From contig DKAS01000018.1 of NCBI GenBank assembly GCA_002448875.1, positions 1 to 16,582 on the forward strand: a DNA stretch of 16,582 nucleotides, written 5' to 3'. The notes under the pieces were generated by a model. It had not been told where the DNA came from and made no database searches. It saw only the letters and a program-made list of their open reading frames with translations. The DNA is from Proteobacteria bacterium UBA6920. GTDB lineage: Bacteria > Pseudomonadota > Gammaproteobacteria > SG8-11. Position numbers and translations under genes: made by a program. Position 1 is the stretch's first letter; every line of letters starts with the position of its first letter. This document shows positions 8,838-14,404 of the stretch, piece after piece.

Positions 8838-9380
8838 CTAGGGTGTATTCGTTAAATAGTTCCAGGTTACTCTTGTACTAGTCGGTACATACGTCAAAGC
8901 AATCTGGTCCGGGACAAACGTCACGATAATATCCTCACCTTGATTAGAACTCGAAACCGCCTTCACCAAAGACAATATTCTTATGTTCGTAAAATCATAT
9001 CTTTCGAGCTCAACAAGTGCACCCCCTCCACCGACTGCCGCATGCACGTACGAACCCGAAGCAATGTACGCGCCCCTATTCATTGTCAACCAGAGACTGG
9101 GAAAGGCCATGCCGGAGCTTGACATGATCCGAACCTTGATCGGCGCCAAAATGCTCTTTGAACTTCCCGTGCCACCACCAGCCACATACGAACTCTGGCC
9201 ATGGGAAGCAAATGAGAATTCCGATACCTCAATGGATCCAACGTATTGAGCAGCCTTCGACCCGCCAAGTATGCCATTCAAAAATAAAAAGCCATCATCC
9301 GCCCTGGCCGTTGACATAACACCAACTAGCACCAAAGAACTGACAAATGCAAATACCTTTGGAATTGCTGAAATATTCAT
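8838..9380 (-). CDS. Sec-exported Hcp-fold protein (T6SS tube-protein family, orphan)
   Basis: This is a 180-residue protein with a clear Sec signal peptide (1-27, ending STARA before DDG). The mature part resembles the Hcp family (PF05638). FLFLNGILGGSK (31-42) corresponds to the opening FLKIDGIKGES strand, and IEVSEFSFASHG (50-61) to the IEVLSFSWG strand. A Gly-rich loop follows, then LERYDFTNIRILSL (125-138) and IALTYVP (160-166) near a final W-containing strand. Canonical Hcp is cytoplasmic, has no signal peptide, and forms hexameric tubes inside the T6SS sheath. No sheath, baseplate or ClpV gene is present here, so the protein is more likely a periplasmic or extracellular member of the fold. 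I chose the ATG at 9380 over one 33 bases upstream because AAGGGG lies about eight bases before it and the signal peptide then has a normal length. The upstream small ORF ends five bases before this start. Confidence 0.75.
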   Translation of the reverse strand: MNISAIPKVFAFVSSLVLVGVMSTARADDGFLFLNGILGGSKAAQYVGSIEVSEFSFASHGQSSYVAGGGTGSSKSILAPIKVRIMSSSGMAFPSLWLTMNRGAYIASGSYVHAAVGGGGALVELERYDFTNIRILSLVKAVSSSNQGEDIIVTFVPDQIALTYVPTSTRVTWNYLTNTP

Positions 9381-9385
9381 ATTCG

Positions 9386-9511
9386 TTACCCCTTGACCAA
9401 TGAAAACAGACAAACAGCCTGAGCCATGGTGAGTCTGGAAATACGGATTAGGATGGCGATATAGCAGTAGCTAAGCGTAGAATATTTTTTGACAGAGCGC
9501 GACCTGCGCAT
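9386..9511 (-). CDS. Possible 41-codon leader ORF upstream of the Hcp-like gene
   Basis: The ATG at 9511 is preceded by GGGAGGAGG, the strongest ribosome binding site in the window, ending four bases upstream. The 41-residue product starts MRRSRSVKKYSTLSYC, continues with a short hydrophobic stretch (IAILIRI) and ends LVKG. Its TAA lies five bases before the Hcp-like ATG, and its last codons overlap the downstream ribosome binding site (AAGGGG). That arrangement suits translational coupling. I recognise no family. It could be a real small protein, a regulatory leader peptide or a chance ORF. Confidence 0.4.
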   Translation of the reverse strand: MRRSRSVKKYSTLSYCYIAILIRISRLTMAQAVCLFSLVKG

Positions 9512-9655
9512 GCAGCCTCCTCCCTGATTAGAACCGCAAGCAACCGACTTCAGAACGTCGTAAACGGCAGCAAAAAACCCGTTACGCCCTGACAGCCAGA
9601 AGTTATATTCCTATATCACTGGGCTCTCGCGTCGTCACTTGCCCGACACCTGGAA

Positions 9656-9685
9656 AACATACTTCACCTACGCCCATTGCGTCAA
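9656..9685 (-). promoter_or_regulatory. Candidate sigma-70 promoter for the Hcp-like gene pair
   Basis: TTGACG at 9685-9680 is followed after 18 bases by TATGTT at 9661-9656. The boxes match five of six and four of six consensus positions. One copy of the 12-mer GTTTGAAATGGC (9688-9699) ends two bases upstream of the -35 box and a second copy (9725-9736) lies 37 bases further up, which are positions typical of activator sites. The leader to the small ORF would be about 140 bases. Confidence 0.4.
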
Positions 9686-9687
9686 TA

Positions 9688-9736
9688 GCCATTTCAAACG
9701 TTGTGCTTAACTGCTTACGCCATCGCCATTTCAAAC
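9688..9736 (-). repeat. Pair of 12-base direct repeats, possible operator
   Basis: GTTTGAAATGGC occurs exactly at 9688-9699 and 9725-9736 on the minus strand, 37 bases apart start to start. They sit directly upstream of the candidate promoter for the Hcp-like gene. A regulator-binding role is inferred from position only. Confidence 0.45.
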
Positions 9737-9817
9737 TATCAACAACTCTGCAGATTCAAAGATTGACGCGTACCTGTCGACAGCAGTCACGCCATCTTTG
9801 GTAATGATCAAAGCGGA

Positions 9818-9852
9818 ACCCGCCCGAAGCCGTAGAAAAGCTTCGGGCAGGC
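9818..9852 (-). terminator. Rho-independent terminator of PL-B
   Basis: The minus strand folds into a 13-bp stem (GCCTGCCCGAAGC with GCTTCGGGCGGGT, including two G-T pairs) and a nine-base loop. It begins 10 bases after the PL-B stop and is followed by TTCCGCTTTG. The U tract is imperfect but the stem is strong. It separates the Ig/TM-PL-B operon from the Hcp-like pair. Confidence 0.7.
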
Positions 9853-9862
9853 CGGCTTCCCA

Positions 9863-12800
9863 TCAGGGAGCTTTATTGATGCTCAATGAATGCACGGAAG
9901 CATTTGCATCCGATCGATCATAGAGACGCAGATACAGTTTGTTACTTGCATTCGGCAGCACGCCGCTGCAGGTTTCGCTGGTGGTGCGAGTACCCACGGA
10001 ATACGGACACTTTGCATTTAGAACCGTGAAATTGGCATCGTCGTAAACATAGAGATCGACATCTTCCCGGTCGAGCGACCAGCTCAAATCGCCGACCACG
10101 ATAGTGTACGCGGTGCCGGCGGTCAGACCGCTGACCTCATAGTATCTGCTGAGGGAAGGCGTTCCATTTTCATTGGGCAACAGTGCCGCATCATTAACCA
10201 CATTGATCACCTTCGCCACCGGGGGATCGTTACGCTTGATGTCCAATGTGTAACCGACACCGGCCACGTCGGATTGCAGGCGCAGGCGCAGGCCACCGCT
10301 GGCGTCCGCGCTGACCACGCACGACTGATTGGCCGCGACCGAGCAAGCCTGCTTGCCGCCCTCGATAGCGCCGGTATACGCGCTAAGCTGCATGGTGGCG
10401 CCACCGCTGACATTCGTCAACTGAACCGTGTACGCAGCACCCGGATCGAGCGACGCGAAATTGTAGTGGCCGCGCATTTTATCGGTGGATAAAGAAGTAT
10501 TCCACGGGAAAGCACTGCCCGGAGCGCCGGACGCGGGGGCGTAAACACCGAAAGCATATTCCTGGGGAATGTAGTCCCAGGCCAGCGAAAAATCCGTGCC
10601 ATTGGTCGTTTTGCCGCCATCCACCTCGACATAGTAAAGCTTGGTGGAGTAGGTGACGTCGTGCACACCGCAGATTTCGTTCAACGGGGACCCGCCGGTA
10701 CCGATACCCTGTGTCGACTGACAAAATGGCGCCGCCAGACTGCCCTGGAACACCCTCAGATCCGCATCGTCCTGCATTGCGCTCATGGTAAAAGCGTAGG
10801 CATTGGTGTACGAATCGAACACATACACCGCTTTACCCTTGCCGACGTGCCCCGTGGTGGAACCGGTATTATCGATCGCGTTCGCGACGGTAAACGTGAA
10901 CTTGCCGGTCCCGTTCGCTGCTCTTACATAAAGCTCACCCTGAGCGTTTGGCATGCCGTATTGCGTAATTTTATATGAACAACTGCCGCAGGCCGAGATC
11001 AGCATTGCCGGATCCTGATAGACCCCTTTGATGCCGTCGCTGCCTCCGGGCGAACTGCGATCGTCCTTCCAATTCAACGCACCGTATACCTTCGCCGGAT
11101 CAAGCCCGGACACCTTGAAATAACGATCGTTGACCGCGTCTCCATCGTAGGAAAATACGGGACTCAAAGACACACTTTCCCAGGGATGCAGAACAAACGA
11201 GTACTTTTCCGTATTGAGGTCAAAACCAGCATCAAGCACCACATAAAGATTGCCGTTGCCGTCGCTAGACGCCGCGCAATTTTGGATGCTCCAAGGACGG
11301 CAGCCGCCAACCCCGTCACTGTCAGCAAATCGGTCATTGCCATACGCGTAGCGGGAAACATCATAAGCATAAGCTCCATTTCTCTCATACGTGTATTCCA
11401 CCACATACTGGGTATTCGGGCTGAGATTCTTAATCACGTAGTAATTCAATGCGCGCGCTGAAGCTACCAGATCGATCGACAATTTTCCGCCGCTGACTTC
11501 CTGCATGACGGACTCCGGAGCCAGCGCCCGCAGTATGAATTTCATGGTCGCACCCGTGTTTTCCGCCGCCAGCGACAGCCCCGTTACTTGAATATAGACC
11601 TGGCCCTGACCATCGGCCGTGCCTATGCAACCTTCGTTGGCATCCGGATCACTGTTACCGCCGCGGGAAGAAGCGCAGGACAGAGTAAAAAAGGCATCAC
11701 TGTATACTTTGAGACTATAGTTTCCCATATCTTGGTAGAACGCCGACGTATAGAGGGCATCGACCACGAATCCCTGCAGCGCCTCCACCAGCACCCTGGC
11801 GTTGGGCTGAAATCCGCCGATAACGTATTGCCGCGTTTCATTGATTCCGACTTCCCCGGTGTAGGGCAATTGGGCCGTCACATCGGCGACCTGCGACAGG
11901 GTCAGGGTATAGTTGGCGCGCCCGGCGGCGGTGCCGAACACCGCCACGAACAGCTCGCCACCGGGGCTCGCCGTCACGATGCACGCCTCGCTGACCAGCC
12001 CCAGCCGCGCCGAGGGACAACGCAAACCGGTAAACTGCGCGTCATCATACAGGCGCAGATCGGCATCCGCGGTCAACTGCTCCACCGCCACCCGGTAAGC
12101 CGCGCCCGCCGTCAGACCACCAATGATGTAACGCTGCATCTTCAGCGCGTTCACCGCATCCGGTAACGGCAGATCCGTCGCCGCCAGACTGCGCGGCGGC
12201 GTCACCTGCTCCGTGGTGAACGTATAGGTCGCCGCCGTCAGCACTTCGCCTTCCACTGCATGCAGACCGTTGCTCAGCGTCACCGTCACCAGGGTCAGGC
12301 CCGGCAGGGGCTGCGCCGGCGTGAAGGTCACCGTGTCGCCCACCACGGCAAACGCACCGTTCACCGCATTGCCGCCCACCGTCACCTTGAACGTGTCCGC
12401 CGTCACCGTCGCACCAACCACCGACTTGGAAAACGTCACCACGATATTTCCCAACACCGACACATCGGTCGTTGTATCTCCCGGCGTAATACCCGCCACC
12501 GTGAACGACGGCACCGAGTCTTTTGACTTGGGGTTGGTCTCCAGCGTCACCTCTACCAGGTTGCTGGCGCCGTCGCCGTCATCATCCATCTTCGTATTGA
12601 TCGATCCCAGGGAAAAATCCACCCGGTTTTCCTTGCCCGCCACGATCTCCGTCGGACTCGCCGCCACCTCGCCCACCAGCAACCGGCCACCGTCCTGCAG
12701 CACGAAATACTCCAGGTCGAAGGTATGCGACCCGGCCGTCAATTTCGCCTTGAACTTGCCCGCGAACGATGTGCCGTCCTCGCTTACCGTATAATCAACA

Positions 12801-13054
12801 CCTTCCTTCAGGGTCACCCGCAGCTCGTGGTCCGTCCCCTTGTCCACCACCACGTCGATTTCCTTGGCCCCCTTGATCTGCGACCAGCTGCTGGCCAGCA
12901 ACGGCGGCAGCGGCGCGGAAATATCGCTGCCCGCGCCATCATTACCGTCCGCGGCACTATCCTGCGGTGCATTCTGGCCGCAGGCGGCCAGCAGACCAAA
13001 ACACAATGACAACACGATGCCTCGAACTCCCGGTCCGTAAAGTCGGTTACTCAT
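9863..13054 (-). CDS. Giant lipoprotein PL-B: Ca-loop, Big_5 Ig domain, seven PPC-like modules
   Basis: This is a 1063-residue predicted outer-membrane lipoprotein of unknown function. The signal peptide ends in LAAC (Cys25, followed by Gly-Gln). Then come ISAPLP (45-50), a beta domain with HTFDLEYF (110-117), the EF-hand-like loop DDDGDGASNLVE (157-168), and a Big_5-like Ig domain (about 183-280) with the typical VVTFSKSV strand. Seven PPC-like modules follow, with cysteine pairs at 346/358, 460/476, 585/593, 689/692, 778/795, 904/912 and 1016/1029. The last module shows DVDLYVYDDANF and NKLYLRLYD. I chose the ATG at 13054 over one 18 bases upstream because GGGGAG lies six bases before it and the lipoprotein signal then has a normal length. 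The gene follows the Ig/TM gene by 75 bases and probably shares its transcript. Its N-terminal 120 residues match PL-C better than PL-D. No catalytic motif is visible. Confidence 0.9.
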   Translation of the reverse strand: MSNRLYGPGVRGIVLSLCFGLLAACGQNAPQDSAADGNDGAGSDISAPLPPLLASSWSQIKGAKEIDVVVDKGTDHELRVTLKEGVDYTVSEDGTSFAGKFKAKLTAGSHTFDLEYFVLQDGGRLLVGEVAASPTEIVAGKENRVDFSLGSINTKMDDDGDGASNLVEVTLETNPKSKDSVPSFTVAGITPGDTTTDVSVLGNIVVTFSKSVVGATVTADTFKVTVGGNAVNGAFAVVGDTVTFTPAQPLPGLTLVTVTLSNGLHAVEGEVLTAATYTFTTEQVTPPRSLAATDLPLPDAVNALKMQRYIIGGLTAGAAYRVAVEQLTADADLRLYDDAQFTGLRCPSARLGLVSEACIVTASPGGELFVAVFGTAAGRANYTLTLSQVADVTAQLPYTGEVGINETRQYVIGGFQPNARVLVEALQGFVVDALYTSAFYQDMGNYSLKVYSDAFFTLSCASSRGGNSDPDANEGCIGTADGQGQVYIQVTGLSLAAENTGATMKFILRALAPESVMQEVSGGKLSIDLVASARALNYYVIKNLSPNTQYVVEYTYERNGAYAYDVSRYAYGNDRFADSDGVGGCRPWSIQNCAASSDGNGNLYVVLDAGFDLNTEKYSFVLHPWESVSLSPVFSYDGDAVNDRYFKVSGLDPAKVYGALNWKDDRSSPGGSDGIKGVYQDPAMLISACGSCSYKITQYGMPNAQGELYVRAANGTGKFTFTVANAIDNTGSTTGHVGKGKAVYVFDSYTNAYAFTMSAMQDDADLRVFQGSLAAPFCQSTQGIGTGGSPLNEICGVHDVTYSTKLYYVEVDGGKTTNGTDFSLAWDYIPQEYAFGVYAPASGAPGSAFPWNTSLSTDKMRGHYNFASLDPGAAYTVQLTNVSGGATMQLSAYTGAIEGGKQACSVAANQSCVVSADASGGLRLRLQSDVAGVGYTLDIKRNDPPVAKVINVVNDAALLPNENGTPSLSRYYEVSGLTAGTAYTIVVGDLSWSLDREDVDLYVYDDANFTVLNAKCPYSVGTRTTSETCSGVLPNASNKLYLRLYDRSDANASVHSLSINKAP

Positions 13055-13079
13055 GATTCTCTCCCCGATCAAATTCTGT

Positions 13080-13121
13080 TTTCAGCGCGTATTCCGCTTT
13101 TTCAAGTGCGTATCCCGCTTT
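13080..13121 (-). repeat. Two adjacent 21-base imperfect tandem repeats in the operon spacer
   Basis: Units 13101-13121 and 13080-13100 agree at 17 of 21 positions; each begins AAAGCGG on the minus strand. The unit is a multiple of three and stays open in one frame, which would encode a KAGYALE / KAEYALK pair. They fill most of the spacer between the Ig/TM gene and PL-B. Confidence 0.6.
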
Positions 13122-13129
13122 CTTGTCGT

Positions 13130-13771
13130 TTACTGCGGCACTTTGCCCGAGATGGTCACCGTGGTGTCCCCTGACCCCTTGTCTTTTTCCCCGCCCTGCG
13201 AGGATGCATAGATCGCCCCGGTCAGCAGCACGCCGCCGGCCACCCAGTACCATTTCCGGTTGCCCGCAAACGGACTGTCGTCATTGTTGCTGTCAGACCC
13301 GTGCTTTTCGTCCATCCCCGACACCGCCACCACGGCGCTGCCTGGCGGCCCGCCCTTGATCGCCAGCTGGATGGGCGAGAAGGTCGCGCCTTTGAACGAC
13401 AGATTGCCCACCTTGTCTTCGGCCTGAATGTAGTACTCGATACCCGGCGCGCTCACTTGCGCGCCCGGAATGGTGACGCCGTACAGGTCCAGGTCGCGCA
13501 ACTGCATCGGCAGGCGGGTGTATTCCTCGCCGCCGATATTGCGATAGTAGAGCGTTACCGCCGCCACGCCGTCGTCATCGCGCACCACCGCGGTAATTTC
13601 CACCGGATTGCCCGCTTCCACCCGTCCCCGCGTCTGCAGCTGGTGATTGATATTGGGGGCCACCATGTCGTTGCCGCTCGGCGGCGCGTCGGCCTGCGCC
13701 AGCAGTGGCAGACCGATCATCAAAGTCAGTACTGACATATGAATTCTTCGTAAGGTGTTAATCGCGATCAT
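13130..13771 (-). CDS. Exported Ig-like protein with C-terminal transmembrane helix
   Basis: This is a 213-residue protein with a signal peptide (1-28, cleavage near LLAQA-DAP). One Ig/fibronectin-like beta domain spans about 36-138, with VEITAVVRDDDGVAAVTLYYR (split as residues 57-77), PGIEYYIQAEDKVGN (109-123) and FSPIQLAIKG. An acidic Asn/Asp-rich linker (153-167) follows, then one transmembrane helix (about 174-191, WYWVAGGVLLTGAIYAS) and a short polar tail. With a cleaved signal peptide and one later helix, the Ig domain would face the periplasm and the tail the cytoplasm. Related Ig-plus-helix proteins exist in Proteobacteria, but I know of no assigned function. The start has AAGGGAGAGG five bases upstream. 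It is the first gene of a probable operon with PL-B, 75 bases downstream, so an inner-membrane partner or assembly factor for the lipoprotein is a reasonable but untested idea. Confidence 0.85.
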   Translation of the reverse strand: MIAINTLRRIHMSVLTLMIGLPLLAQADAPPSGNDMVAPNINHQLQTRGRVEAGNPVEITAVVRDDDGVAAVTLYYRNIGGEEYTRLPMQLRDLDLYGVTIPGAQVSAPGIEYYIQAEDKVGNLSFKGATFSPIQLAIKGGPPGSAVVAVSGMDEKHGSDSNNDDSPFAGNRKWYWVAGGVLLTGAIYASSQGGEKDKGSGDTTVTISGKVPQ

Positions 13772-14306
13772 AAAAACCTCTCCCTTGAAAACGAAAACAA
13801 CAGAATACTCACGCTTCGTTGAACAACTTTTTTCTTACATATCGGGCAAATGCCCGCACAACAGCGGAGTGATGCACCTTAGCTACATTTAAGATCCGAA
13901 CAAATTGCAAGAACGGCTTTAGCCGTATGGACAACCTGCCCATCGCGCTCGCAGCTTAACACATACCATAACGCACACCAGCCACCCGTTAATATTCACC
14001 AAAACATAGGAGTTTTCCACATCTTTGCGTGCGTTCCGACACCGATTCCAGTGTTTTATCAGACGCGATTACTCTGAAAAAAGACGGTGTCGCCGCGCGA
14101 CCGGGAGACAATATGACAAATGCAGAAAGCGATCTTCTTTAAAAACAATGCCGAGGATGCTATCGCGCATGACTCTCTGAAAACTGCGCATCATCAGATG
14201 ATATGTTAAGAAACGTTAAGCTTTTCTCGGCATTTGCCAACGTCGCAGCGATCACAGGTGAACTATCATGGTTAAGCGGCATGGACTAAAACGCTGTCAC
14301 CGCCCG
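13772..14306 (-). other. Long regulatory gap upstream of the Ig/TM-PL-B operon
   Basis: No supported gene lies in these 535 bases. Two perfect 6-2-6 palindromes are present: CGGGCA-AA-TGCCCG (13843-13856) and ACGGCT-TT-AGCCGT (13913-13926). An 8-base inverted repeat CGACACCG / CGGTGTCG occurs at 14037-14044 and 14085-14092. Six T's follow the inner part of that repeat on the minus strand, but the matching arms are 40 bases apart. I could not pick a convincing promoter. The palindromes are candidate operator sites for the operon downstream. Confidence 0.4.
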
Positions 14307-14330
14307 AAAAAAAAGACCGGGTCAAACCCG
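14307..14330 (-). terminator. Second, short terminator after PL-A with an eight-base U tract
   Basis: The minus strand has CGGGT-TTG-ACCCG followed after GTC by eight T's. A wider pairing ACCGG/CCGGT (14336-14340 with 14316-14320) may compete with it. It lies 33 bases beyond the stronger hairpin and looks like a back-up terminator. Confidence 0.7.
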
Positions 14331-14351
14331 CTGCACCGGTGAAGCCATGCC

Positions 14352-14397
14352 AGCAAGAAAGAGCGCGGTGGCGCGGCCTCAGGCCACGCCACCGCGC
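14352..14397 (-). terminator. Strong Rho-independent terminator of PL-A
   Basis: An 11-bp perfect arm (GCGCGGTGGCG with CGCCACCGCGC) continues through a T-G pair into GGCC/GGCC around a three-base loop. It is followed on the minus strand by TCTTTCTTGCT. It starts seven bases after the PL-A stop codon. Together with the second terminator it isolates PL-A from the downstream operon. Confidence 0.85.
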
Positions 14398-14404
14398 AAC
14401 ACGA

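Larger units (their letters stand above)
9512..9817 (-). other. Leader and upstream region of the Hcp-like gene pair
   Basis: This gap lies between the PL-B terminator and the leader ORF. It contains a promoter candidate, two copies of the 12-mer GTTTGAAATGGC (minus strand) and, in the transcribed leader, an imperfect hairpin at 9559-9586 (CGTAACGG with CCGTTTACG). The hairpin is not followed by a U tract, so it looks more like a leader structure than a terminator. I see no further gene. The region is visibly richer in A/T than the flanking lipoprotein genes. Confidence 0.5.

Noticed and set aside
8838..9380. A type VI secretion locus
   Set aside because: Only an Hcp-fold protein is present, with a Sec signal peptide. 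No sheath, baseplate, ClpV or VgrG gene lies in the window.
14160..14282. 40-codon minus-strand ORF after the PL-A terminators
   Set aside because: It has no ribosome binding site, no recognisable family and lies in a gap rich in palindromes; nothing supports it beyond being open.
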